Source: WTGU01 sp965242855 (GTDB taxonomy: Bacteria; Pseudomonadota; Alphaproteobacteria; UBA828). From it: a stretch of DNA of 64,000 nt. How positions within the stretch are numbered: the first letter of the stretch is position 1; every line of letters begins with the position of its first letter. Location: assembly GCA_965242855.1 (NCBI GenBank), contig OZ251509.1, forward strand, positions 2,976,001 through 3,040,000, given 5' to 3'. Shown one piece after another: positions 1 to 7,936 of this stretch. A program made the position numbers and the translations under genes. The notes beneath the pieces were generated by a model. It was not told the DNA's origin. It made no database searches and saw only the letters and a list, made by a program, of their open reading frames with translations.

Positions 1-76
1 TCACGAGCCAGTTGAGACGAAGGACGCGCTCCGAGAAGGTCAGGCTTCGCTGGTTCCGGATGTCCGCCTGCGCCAT
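1..76 (-). CDS. rodA: RodA, rod-shape-determining SEDS glycosyltransferase (5' fragment)
   Basis: Only the first 25 codons lie in the window; the gene continues beyond base 1. The ATG is at 74-76 on the minus strand, 9 bases downstream of the mrdA stop. The visible residues MAQADIRNQRSLTFSERVLR followed by LNWLV match the short cytoplasmic N-terminus of RodA/FtsW proteins, which leads into transmembrane helix 1. RodA polymerises lipid II into glycan strands and works with PBP2. The identity rests mostly on the position directly after mrdA at the end of an mreBCD-mrdA operon, which is the usual order in this class. Confidence 0.72.
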   Translation of the reverse strand, partial: MAQADIRNQRSLTFSERVLRLNWLV

Positions 77-85
77 GGTCCCGTT

Positions 86-1957
86 CTAGCCGGCCGCCGG
101 ATCGGCACGGGTCGGCGCGTCGTCCCGCCCCGACGGGTCCCGGCGTTGGACCTCGCGCATGATGTCGCGCGCGATCGGCGCCGCGACGGCGGAGCCGCTC
201 CCGCCATGTTCCACGATGACGGCAGCGCCGTAACGCGGCCTCTCCACCGGCGCGTAGGCGACGAAGAGGGCGTGATCGCGCTCCTCCCACGGGCGCTCCT
301 CGTTCTTGAGCACGCGGGTCCTGCGTTCGTGCTCGGAAATCCGACGAACCTGCGCGGTTCCCGTCTTGCCGGACATCGCGAAGGCAGGTTCGTCGATCCG
401 CGCGCGATAGGCCGTCCCGTCGGGTTCGTTGACGACTTGGCGCATGCTCTCTCGGACGACGTCGAAGTGGGCGGGAGAGATCGCCAGCGAAGGGAACGCC
501 TCGCGCCGCCGTGCGACCGGTTGCCCGTCGCGGACGACGCCGCGCACGAGACGAGGCGCGACCGCGATGCCGCCGTTCGCGATGCGCGCGACCATGACCG
601 CGAGCTGAAGCGGCGTCGTCAGCACGTAACTCTGGCCGATACCGACCAGCAGCGTCTCGCCCATCTGCCAGCGCTCGCCGCGCACCGCGCGCTTCCACTC
701 TCGCGTGGGCATCAAGCCCGGCCGCTCGCCGGGGAGCGCGATGTCGAGCTTCCCGCCAAGGCCGAACCGCACGGCCATCGCCCCGATTCGATCTATGCCG
801 ACCCGCTTGGCCACCTCGTAGAAGTAAACGTCGCACGATTCCGCGATGCCGCGCACCATGGCGACGCTCCCGTGCCCGCCACGCCGCCAGCATCGGAAGC
901 TGTGGTTGCCCACTTCGAGAAAGCCCGGGCAGTAAAAGCGCTGCTCCGGCCCAACCGCTCCGCTCTCGAGCGCCGCCAGCGCCACGACCATCTTGAACGT
1001 GGAACCTGGAGGATACTGGCCGGCGATCGACTTGTTGTTGAGCGGCAGGCGGGGATGGCTGATCAGGGCGCTCCACTCCCGCCGGCTCAAACCGGTGGCG
1101 AAGGCGTTCGGGTCGTAGCTGGGGACCGACGCGAGCGCGAGGAGCTCCCCCGAATGGACGTCGATGACGACGGCGGAGCCGCTTTCGTCGCCGAAGCGGG
1201 CCATGGCGTATTGCTGTAGCCCGAGGTCAATCGTCAGCATGTGGTCGTCGCCCGGCTGGCCGTCCTGCCGGGCGAGCTCGCGGACGATGCGGCCGTAGGC
1301 GTTCACCTCGACCTGCCGGGTGCCGGCCTTACCGCGGAGGGATTTCTCCAGCACCTTCTCGGCACCGCTCTTCCCCACGCGGACGCCGGGCAGGGCGAGC
1401 ATTGGATCGTCTTCCATTTCCGCCTCGCCGACGGCGCCGATATAGCCCACGACGTGCGCCGTATCGGGGCCGAAGGCGTAGCGGCGGCTCCGCCCCACCT
1501 CGATCATGACCCCCGGCAGATTGGGGACGTTGACCTCGATCCGGGAGACTTCCTTCCAGGTCAGGTGTTCGCGCACCATGACGGGGACGAAACTCCGTTT
1601 GCGCCGGACCTCGCGTTCGATCCGCTCCCGTTCGTGGGCGTCCAGCGGCACGAGGGCCGCGACCCGTGCCAGCGCCACGTCGAGGTCCGACACCGCCTCC
1701 GGAATCAGCACCAGCCGGTAGTTCAGGCGGTTCCCGGCCAGAAGCTGCCCGGAGCGGTCGAAGATGCGGCCGCGCGGCGGCGGCAGGAGATGGATGTCGA
1801 TTCGATTCTCGTCGGCCAGCATCGTATAGCGCTCGGAATCGACGACCTGAAGCTGGTAGAGTCGGCCGGCGAGACCGGCGATCAGCAGCGTCTGAAGGCC
1901 GCCCACGAGGAACGCACGCCGCGTGAACAGGGCGGAACGTCCGATTTCGCCCTGCAT
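86..1957 (-). CDS. mrdA: Penicillin-binding protein 2 (peptidoglycan DD-transpeptidase)
   Basis: A class B PBP of 623 residues that crosslinks lateral-wall peptidoglycan in the elongasome. A single N-terminal membrane anchor (about residues 14-31) is followed by the pedestal domain with the PPPRGRIFDRSG motif near 59-70. The transpeptidase domain follows, with the SxxK nucleophile motif in PPGSTFK (Ser319, Lys322), an SCD motif near 374 and the KTG triad in SGKTGTAQ near 531. All catalytic motifs are intact and the length is normal. The ATG lies one base after the mreD stop, so the gene is almost certainly co-translated with mreD. It precedes rodA, its SEDS partner. Confidence 0.96.
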   Translation of the reverse strand: MQGEIGRSALFTRRAFLVGGLQTLLIAGLAGRLYQLQVVDSERYTMLADENRIDIHLLPPPRGRIFDRSGQLLAGNRLNYRLVLIPEAVSDLDVALARVAALVPLDAHERERIEREVRRKRSFVPVMVREHLTWKEVSRIEVNVPNLPGVMIEVGRSRRYAFGPDTAHVVGYIGAVGEAEMEDDPMLALPGVRVGKSGAEKVLEKSLRGKAGTRQVEVNAYGRIVRELARQDGQPGDDHMLTIDLGLQQYAMARFGDESGSAVVIDVHSGELLALASVPSYDPNAFATGLSRREWSALISHPRLPLNNKSIAGQYPPGSTFKMVVALAALESGAVGPEQRFYCPGFLEVGNHSFRCWRRGGHGSVAMVRGIAESCDVYFYEVAKRVGIDRIGAMAVRFGLGGKLDIALPGERPGLMPTREWKRAVRGERWQMGETLLVGIGQSYVLTTPLQLAVMVARIANGGIAVAPRLVRGVVRDGQPVARRREAFPSLAISPAHFDVVRESMRQVVNEPDGTAYRARIDEPAFAMSGKTGTAQVRRISEHERRTRVLKNEERPWEERDHALFVAYAPVERPRYGAAVIVEHGGSGSAVAAPIARDIMREVQRRDPSGRDDAPTRADPAAG

Positions 1958-1958
1958 C

Positions 1959-2477
1959 TCAGCCTGCCGGGCGCGCGACCAGAGCGCCGACGCCGTTGAG
2001 CAACGCCGCGAGCACCGGGAAGAGAAGTATCGTCAGGACGGTTTGCACGACGATCGGAAGCGGCGGGACGATCGCCTGGAAATAGGCCGAGGCGATGGCC
2101 CACCCCATGAGGCCGGCCGCCGGCATGACCAGCGAGAAGCCCCACCAGACGACGATAAACGGCTTGCCGCGAAAGAAGGTGTGCTGCGAAGCGACGACGC
2201 CCTGGACGGCAAGAAGCACCAGCGCCGTCATCCCGGGCGGGGTGCCCGTGAGCAGGTCCTGGACGAGGCCGATGCAGAAGGTCGCGGCAAAGGGCAGACA
2301 GTCCGGCCGATTGACGGTCCAGTGGAAGACGGCCACCACGGCAAGGGCGGGCGTGACCTCGACGAAGAGAGGCAGGTGCCAGGGCAGGGCACTCGCGACG
2401 ACGAGCAGCAGCGTGACGGCCGCTGGTATCGAGCCGCGCAGAATGCGGTCCACCCGGTGCACCCAACGGCTCTTCAT
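1959..2477 (-). CDS. mreD: Rod shape-determining protein MreD
   Basis: A 172-residue hydrophobic protein with about five membrane segments, for example ILLFPVLAALLNGVGAL near the C-terminus. This is the size and topology expected for MreD, the inner-membrane partner of MreC in the elongasome. MreD sequences are poorly conserved, so the call rests on hydrophobicity plus its position between mreC and mrdA. Its ATG overlaps the mreC stop by 4 bases, indicating translational coupling. Confidence 0.9.
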   Translation of the reverse strand: MKSRWVHRVDRILRGSIPAAVTLLLVVASALPWHLPLFVEVTPALAVVAVFHWTVNRPDCLPFAATFCIGLVQDLLTGTPPGMTALVLLAVQGVVASQHTFFRGKPFIVVWWGFSLVMPAAGLMGWAIASAYFQAIVPPLPIVVQTVLTILLFPVLAALLNGVGALVARPAG

Positions 2478-3355
2478 CGGAGGTTCCCCGTGCGCCCGGT
2501 GCGGCGGGTCTCGGGCAGGACTCCGGGAATGACGTAGTCGAGAACCGTAACGTATTCGAGCCGGTTCCAGACGACGAAGGGTTGGACCGCGGCTCGTCCC
2601 TCATCGACCGAAGAGACGATGCCGACGGCGAGCGCCGGCGGGAACATGCCGCCCTCGCCGGAGGTCACGATACGGTCGCCGGGCTTGACCCGCGCGTCGG
2701 CTTCCAGGAACGCAAGCCGGGGGCTCGGGCCGTTATCGCCCTTGAGGATCGCGCGGGTGCGACTCGTTTCGAGGACCACCGGGACTCGCGAGTTCAGGTC
2801 CGTCAGAAGGAGGACGCGCGCCGTGTGTTCTCCCGCCTCCAGCACCCGGCCGACCAGACCCTCGTGGTTGATGACCGCTTGGCCGTTGCGGACGCCATGG
2901 GACTGCCCCGCGTTGACCAGGACCATGTGAACGAACGGCCCCGCGGAATCGGCGATGACCCGAGCGGTGACGAAGCGCGCCTGTGGATCGGGAACGGCCT
3001 TGAGGAGATCGCGGAGCGCGTCGTTCTCATGGGCCAGCTGTTCCGCCACCGCCTGCCACTTGCGGAGTTGGGCGTTGTCGTGCCGGAGGCGCTCGTTCCG
3101 CGTGTGGACCGCCAGCATCGCGTCGAGTTCGTCCAGCCCGTCGGCCACGCTCGCCGCCGGGCGCGAGAAGAACCCGAAGACCGGGCCCGCGGCGTCGGCG
3201 ACGCCCGTCCGCAAGGTCTCGATCACGCGCGGCTGCGTCTGGCTCAGGATCATCAGGGCGGTCGCGGCGAGCGTCAGAAACGCAAAGACGAGGCGCGGGG
3301 CGTATCCCCCGACCGATACGGCTGGAACGAAGAGGCGTCCGCGGCCGACTCTCAC
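2474..3355 (-). CDS. mreC: Rod shape-determining protein MreC
   Basis: A 293-residue bitopic protein of the cell-elongation complex. It has one N-terminal transmembrane helix (about 20-38) and a heptad-rich coiled coil around 70-120, where MreC dimerises. A periplasmic beta domain follows, containing the typical MreC phrases NGQAVINHEGLVGRV and GDRIVTSGEGGMFPPALAVG. The start is a GTG at 3353-3355 preceded by an AAAGAGG ribosome site. The gene lies 64 bases after mreB and overlaps mreD. Confidence 0.95.
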   Translation of the reverse strand: MRVGRGRLFVPAVSVGGYAPRLVFAFLTLAATALMILSQTQPRVIETLRTGVADAAGPVFGFFSRPAASVADGLDELDAMLAVHTRNERLRHDNAQLRKWQAVAEQLAHENDALRDLLKAVPDPQARFVTARVIADSAGPFVHMVLVNAGQSHGVRNGQAVINHEGLVGRVLEAGEHTARVLLLTDLNSRVPVVLETSRTRAILKGDNGPSPRLAFLEADARVKPGDRIVTSGEGGMFPPALAVGIVSSVDEGRAAVQPFVVWNRLEYVTVLDYVIPGVLPETRRTGRTGNLR

Positions 3356-3419
3356 TCGAACCTCTTTCCGGAGTCAGACGCCTCCCGGACGAAGCCGGTC
3401 GGGACGGATATGGCGACGC

Positions 3420-4460
3420 CTAATACGCCTCGTGGAGGGCGCGCTTGAGGGTCCGCATCTGTTCGAGACAGCGGCCGGTTCCGAGGACGACGCACTGCAA
3501 GGGATCGTCCGCGATCGAGACGGGTAACCCCGTCGCGTGGCGTAGCACGTGGTCGAGATCCCCGAGCAGTGCGCCGCCGCCGGTGAGGACGATGCCCTTG
3601 TCGACGATGTCCGCGGCGAGCTCGGGCGCGGTGTTTTCGAGCCCTACCTTGACGGCGTCGATGATGGCCCCGACCGGCTCGGCGAGGCTCTCGGCGATCT
3701 GCCGCTTCGAGATGACGATTTCCTTGGGCACGCCGTTCATCAGATCGCGCCCCTTGATGTTCAACGTGTCCCCGTCGCCGTCCTCCGGCGGACATGCCGA
3801 TCCCACGAGTGTCTTGATCCGCTCGGCGGTGGTTTCGCCCAGAAGCAGGTTATGGGTCCGACGCACATAGGCGATGATGCTTTCATCCATCTTGTCGCCG
3901 CCGACCCGCACCGATCGCGAATAGACGATGCCGCCGAGCGAGAGCACGGCGACCTCGGTGGTGCCGCCGCCCACATCGACCACCATCGACCCGGTCGGTT
4001 CGGTCACCGGCAGGTCAGCGCCGATGGCGGCGGCCATCGGTTCCTCGATGAGGAAGACCCGCCGCGCGCCCGCGCTTTCCGCCGATTCCTGGATCGCGCG
4101 CCGCTCGACCGCGGTCGAGCCCGAGGGAACGCAGACGATCACCTGCGGGCTCGCGAAACTGCGCCGGTTGTGCACCTTACGGATGAAATGCTTGATCATC
4201 TCTTCGGCGACTTCGAAATCGGCGATGACGCCGTCCCTGAGCGGGCGGATCGCCTCGATGTTGCCGGGCGTGCGCCCACGCATCCGTTTGGCCTCGTCGC
4301 CGACCGCGAGGACCTGCTTCTTGCCTTTCCGCGTCGCCAGGGCGACGACCGACGGTTCGTCGAGCACGATCCCTCGAGACTTGACGTAGACCAGGGTGTT
4401 CGCCGTCCCCAGGTCGATCGCCATGTCGGCGGAAAGAAACCCCGTCAACTTCGAGAACAT
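3420..4460 (-). CDS. mreB: Rod shape-determining protein MreB (bacterial actin)
   Basis: A 346-residue actin homologue that polymerises under the inner membrane and positions the elongasome. Phosphate-binding motifs are intact: MAIDLGTANTLVYVK near 14-28, VVDVGGGTTEVAVLS near 161-175 and IVLTGGGALLGDLD near 289-302. Length and sequence are near-canonical. The ATG follows a clear GGAGG site. It is the first gene of the mreB-mreC-mreD-mrdA-rodA operon and lies 65 bases downstream of leuA on the same strand, so leuA transcripts may read into it. Confidence 0.98.
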   Translation of the reverse strand: MFSKLTGFLSADMAIDLGTANTLVYVKSRGIVLDEPSVVALATRKGKKQVLAVGDEAKRMRGRTPGNIEAIRPLRDGVIADFEVAEEMIKHFIRKVHNRRSFASPQVIVCVPSGSTAVERRAIQESAESAGARRVFLIEEPMAAAIGADLPVTEPTGSMVVDVGGGTTEVAVLSLGGIVYSRSVRVGGDKMDESIIAYVRRTHNLLLGETTAERIKTLVGSACPPEDGDGDTLNIKGRDLMNGVPKEIVISKRQIAESLAEPVGAIIDAVKVGLENTAPELAADIVDKGIVLTGGGALLGDLDHVLRHATGLPVSIADDPLQCVVLGTGRCLEQMRTLKRALHEAY

Positions 4461-4525
4461 GCGCCGTGCCTCCTTCAGATACCGGTTGGTGCCCGCCCGA
4501 CTTCAGCGGCACTCGCGACCGTTCC

Positions 4526-6076
4526 TCATGCCGACAGAGCCTCCGGCGCCGTCTTCTGCCTCTTGACCACGAGCTTGTTGAGCGCGTGCACGTAGGCCAG
4601 CGCCGAGGCGACGATGGTATCGATATGCGCGCTTTGTCCGTTCACGGTGCGCCCGTCTTCCTCGAGGCGAACGCTCACCTCCGCCTGGGCATCGGTCCCT
4701 TCCGTCACCGCGTGGACCTGATAGAGCTGGAGCCGCGCATCATGCGGATAGATCGCCTTGATGGCGTTGAACGTCGCATCGACCGGGCCGTTGCCGGTGG
4801 CGCGGGCCTCGCTCTCTTCGCCGTCGACATCCAGCACCAGGACGGCTTCCTGCGGCCCCGACGAGCCGCAGGAGACCGAGAGGGAGCCGAACCTGATCCG
4901 GTCGTTCGCGCCAGCGACCTCGGTGTCGACAAGGGCCACGATGTCCTCGTCGAACAGTTCTTTCTTCTTGTCGGCGAGATCCTTGAACCGCGCGAACGCC
5001 TCGTGAAGCGCGTTGTCGCCAAGGTCGGCGTAGCCCAGGCTGCGCAGCTTCTCGCGAAAGGCGTGTCGGCCGGAATGTTTGCCCATCACCAGGGTGGACT
5101 GCACGAGCCCCACCGATTCCGGGGTCATGATCTCGTATGTCTGCGCGTCCTTGAGAACGCCGTCCTGGTGGATTCCCGCTTCGTGCGCGAACGCGTTGGC
5201 TCCCACGATCGCTTTGTTCGGCTGTACTGCGAAACCGGTGATCGCCGAGACGAGGCGTGACGCCCGCATGATGTTCCCGGTCTTGATGCCGGTTTCGAAA
5301 TTCAGGAGATCGTTGCGCGTCCGAAGCGCCATGACGATCTCCTCCATCGCGGCGTTTCCGGCGCGCTCTCCGAGGCCGTTGACGGTGCACTCGATCTGGC
5401 GCACCCCGGCGCGCACGGCGCTGAGCGAATTGGCGACGGCGAGGCCCAGGTCGTTGTGGCAATGCACCGACAACACGGCGCGGTCGATATTCGGCACCCG
5501 ATCGAAAAGCATGGCGATCAACGCGCCGAACTCCTCGGGAACAGCGTAGCCGACCGTATCGGGGATATTGATCGTTCCTGCGCCGGCCTTGATCGCGGAT
5601 TCCACGCAGCGGCAGAGAAAATCGTGTTCCGTGCGCGAGCCGTCCTCGCACGACCATTCGACATCGTCCGTGAAACGACGCGCGTAGCGTACGCTGTCGA
5701 TCACGGCGGCATGCACCTCGTCCGGCTCCATTTGCAGCTTGACCCGCATGTGGAGCGGGCTGGTCGAGATGAAAGTGTGAATGCGCGCCGCCGCCGCCGG
5801 TTTCAACGCTTCGGCCGCCCGGTCGATGTCCCGCCGCGCGGCGCGGGCGAGGCCGCACACGGTGCTTTCCCGCACCGTCTTGGCGACCTCGTGGACCGCT
5901 TCGAAATCGCCGTTGGAAGCAATGGGGAAGCCGGCCTCGATCACGTCGACGGCCATCTCCTCGAGCACTTCCGCGATTCGGAGCTTCTCTTCCAGATTCA
6001 TCGAAGCGCCCGGCGATTGCTCGCCGTCGCGCATCGTCGTGTCGAAGATTCGAACCCGGTTCGGTGCATCGGTCAT
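4526..6076 (-). CDS. leuA: 2-isopropylmalate synthase
   Basis: Catalyses condensation of acetyl-CoA with 2-oxoisovalerate, the committed step of leucine synthesis. The 516-residue protein has an N-terminal TIM barrel with RIFDTTMRDGEQSPG near the start, the metal-binding HCHND motif and GLGERAGNAAMEE. A C-terminal LeuA allosteric domain (about 365-500) is the leucine-feedback region. The ATG at 6076 has a GAAAGG site 9 bases upstream; an in-frame TTG three codons earlier is less likely. leuCDB lie about 51 kb away in the same window, so the pathway genes are split. A candidate promoter is at 6374-6403. Confidence 0.96.
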   Translation of the reverse strand: MTDAPNRVRIFDTTMRDGEQSPGASMNLEEKLRIAEVLEEMAVDVIEAGFPIASNGDFEAVHEVAKTVRESTVCGLARAARRDIDRAAEALKPAAAARIHTFISTSPLHMRVKLQMEPDEVHAAVIDSVRYARRFTDDVEWSCEDGSRTEHDFLCRCVESAIKAGAGTINIPDTVGYAVPEEFGALIAMLFDRVPNIDRAVLSVHCHNDLGLAVANSLSAVRAGVRQIECTVNGLGERAGNAAMEEIVMALRTRNDLLNFETGIKTGNIMRASRLVSAITGFAVQPNKAIVGANAFAHEAGIHQDGVLKDAQTYEIMTPESVGLVQSTLVMGKHSGRHAFREKLRSLGYADLGDNALHEAFARFKDLADKKKELFDEDIVALVDTEVAGANDRIRFGSLSVSCGSSGPQEAVLVLDVDGEESEARATGNGPVDATFNAIKAIYPHDARLQLYQVHAVTEGTDAQAEVSVRLEEDGRTVNGQSAHIDTIVASALAYVHALNKLVVKRQKTAPEALSA

Positions 6077-6529
6077 GGTAAACAACCTTTCAACCCGATA
6101 TTGCGACGGAGTTGCGCGCCCCCTGAACGATGCCGGTCGAACACGGCGTACCGCTCAGGGGCGGCTAAGTCGCCGCCCGGGCGGACCGGGACGAGCCGCG
6201 GCGGAAACCGCGCACCCTCCGGGCATGCTCTCGCTCCTGCGGTCGAAACGCGCCGTCATCGGACGATTGGACACGCGCCCCTTACCTGCACCAACCCGAC
6301 AAGCCCGTGACGCGGTTCCGCCGTTTCGGGCCATGGAGGCGTCATGGCGAATCCGCATCTCGCAATGGAGGCTATCTTACGTCCGAGTCATCCAAAAAGG
6401 CAACAATGTCGGCGAAGCGATAGCGCCGGCCCGGGAGCCGGGCCGTGCGTCCGAGTGGCCGGGTTGAGGCGCGGGCGCGCTCGGGGATAGGGTGGGGCAC
6501 GGTATCCGGCGCCACCGGGGGAGGTGCGG
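6077..6529. other. Intergenic leader region between divergent leuA and ureF
   Basis: This 453-base stretch holds no convincing gene. It separates leuA (minus) from ureF (plus). Two GC-rich perfect hairpins are visible: arms 6159-6165 and 6172-6178 with a 6-base loop, inside the putative leuA leader, and arms 6427-6434 and 6438-6445 with a 3-base loop, nearer ureF. A candidate leuA promoter lies at 6374-6403, which would give a leader of roughly 290 bases. A 67-codon minus-strand frame at 6155-6358 has no good ribosome site and is not rich in leucine codons, so I do not call it a leader peptide. Confidence 0.5.
6374..6403 (-). promoter_or_regulatory. Candidate leuA promoter
   Basis: On the minus strand a TTGCCT hexamer (6398-6403) is followed after 18 bases by TAAGAT (6374-6379). 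Each matches the sigma-70 consensus at 4 of 6 positions. It lies in the relatively AT-rich part of the leuA-ureF intergenic region. The match is modest, so this is only a suggestion. Confidence 0.3.
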
Positions 6530-7222
6530 ATGGGCCGGCCCGCCCATGGTCCGGGCGCTGCTCTCGCGGCGCTGCAATATGGCGACAGTTTCTTTCCGAG
6601 CGGGGCGTTGTCTTTCTCGCTCGGGCTGGAAACCCTTCATGCCGACGGCATCGTGACCGACGCCGCGACTCTCGTCGTCTTCCTCTCGGAACAGGTGTTC
6701 GAGCGCTGGGCCTCGTCGGAACGCGGGTTCCTGGGCGCCGCCCACCGCGCGTTCGGCGACTGGCCGGCCGTCGCCGAGATCGACTCCTTGCAGGAGGCCA
6801 TGACACTGCCCCGGGAGCTCAGGGAGGGCTCGCGCAAGGGCGGGGCGGCCCTGCTCGGCGTCCACGCGCGCATGGGCACGCCGGGCGCGGCGGCCTATCG
6901 GGACGCTCTGCGCGCCGGAGCGGCGCATGGCCACCTCGCCGTCGTGCAGGGCGTGGTGCTGGCGGGCGCCGGGCTCGATCTGGCGGGCGCCGAGGCGGTC
7001 TCCGTTCACGGCTTCTGCGTAACGATTCTGGGCGCCGCCCTCCGCCTCGGCTTGATCGGCCATCTCGACGGGCAGATCATGCTGCGCGACCTGCGGCCGA
7101 AGATCGCGGCGTTGCTCGCGGAACCGGCGCTTCCGCTCGCCGAGGCCCGGGCCTACGTGCCTTTGGCCGACGTCGCCGCGGCGCGCCACGAGAGCGCGGA
7201 GGTGCGCCTGTTCGCCAACTGA
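6530..7222 (+). CDS. ureF: Urease accessory protein UreF
   Basis: A 230-residue, largely helical protein. UreF helps assemble the nickel-carbamate centre of urease, acting with UreD and UreG as a GTPase-regulated chaperone. Diagnostic text includes LQYGDSFFPSGALSFSLGLE at about 15-34 and a C-terminal RLG..G..DGQIMLRDL region. The ATG at 6530 has a GGGGGAGG site 5 bases upstream; an in-frame GTG two codons earlier is less likely. It lies 15 bases before ureAB. No ureD, ureE or ureG occurs in the window, so the accessory set is incomplete here. Confidence 0.9.
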   Translation: MGRPAHGPGAALAALQYGDSFFPSGALSFSLGLETLHADGIVTDAATLVVFLSEQVFERWASSERGFLGAAHRAFGDWPAVAEIDSLQEAMTLPRELREGSRKGGAALLGVHARMGTPGAAAYRDALRAGAAHGHLAVVQGVVLAGAGLDLAGAEAVSVHGFCVTILGAALRLGLIGHLDGQIMLRDLRPKIAALLAEPALPLAEARAYVPLADVAAARHESAEVRLFAN

Positions 7223-7237
7223 TCGAGGGGGCCCGCG

Positions 7238-7933
7238 ATGCTGCTGACACCGACGGAAACCGAGCGGCTGATGATCTTCAGCGCGGCCGAGCTGGCGCGC
7301 AAGCGGCGGGCGCGGGGTCGCGCGCTCAACCACCCGGAGGCCGTGGCGTTGATCAGCGACGAGATTCTCGAAGGCGCGCGCGACGGGCGTTCCGTGGCGG
7401 CGCTCATCGAATTCGGCGCGACCATCCTCTCCACGGACGACGTCCTGCCGGGCGTCGCGGAGATGATGCCCGTGCTCCAGGTCGAGGGGACGTTCCCGGA
7501 CGGCACGAAGCTGGTCACGGTCCACGATCCGATTCGCCCCGGCAGCAAGGACCGCACCGGGCATGTCCGCCCGGGGGAGATCATCCCGGCGGAGGGCGAG
7601 ATCGAGATCAACGCCGGTCGCGCGGGCGCCACGGTGACGGTAACCAACACGGGCGACCGCCCCGTTCAGGTCGGCAGCCACTACCACTTCTTCGAGGTCA
7701 ACAAGCATCTCGATTTCGACCGTGCCGCCGCCTTCGGCATGCGCCTCGACATCCCCGCCGGGACCGCGGTGCGTTTCGCGCCGGGGGAGAGCAAAGACGT
7801 CACCCTGGTCGAATTCGGCGGCAGCGGAGAGATGGTCGGGCTCAACGACCTGACCCGCGGTTCCCGGCGCTCGGAAAGCGTCAAGCAGGAGGCGCTGGCC
7901 CGCGCCCGCGCCCGCGGCTTCAGAGGAGCCTGA
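7238..7933 (+). CDS. ureAB: Urease gamma-beta fusion subunit
   Basis: One 231-residue protein joins the urease gamma subunit (about 1-100, beginning MLLTPTETERLMIFSAAELA) to the beta subunit (about 108-231, with VGSHYHFFEVNKHLDFDR). This is the arrangement known from Helicobacter UreA, whereas most bacteria encode the two as separate genes. The subunits are structural and frame the active site on the alpha subunit. The gene sits between ureF and ureC, with 3 bases to ureC, and an upstream GAGGGGGC region serves as ribosome site. Confidence 0.94.
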   Translation: MLLTPTETERLMIFSAAELARKRRARGRALNHPEAVALISDEILEGARDGRSVAALIEFGATILSTDDVLPGVAEMMPVLQVEGTFPDGTKLVTVHDPIRPGSKDRTGHVRPGEIIPAEGEIEINAGRAGATVTVTNTGDRPVQVGSHYHFFEVNKHLDFDRAAAFGMRLDIPAGTAVRFAPGESKDVTLVEFGGSGEMVGLNDLTRGSRRSESVKQEALARARARGFRGA

Positions 7934-7936
7934 ACC

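Noticed and set aside
6155..6358. 67-codon frame upstream of leuA considered as a leucine attenuator peptide
   Set aside because: No clear ribosome site, few leucine codons and no terminator/antiterminator pair that I can see.
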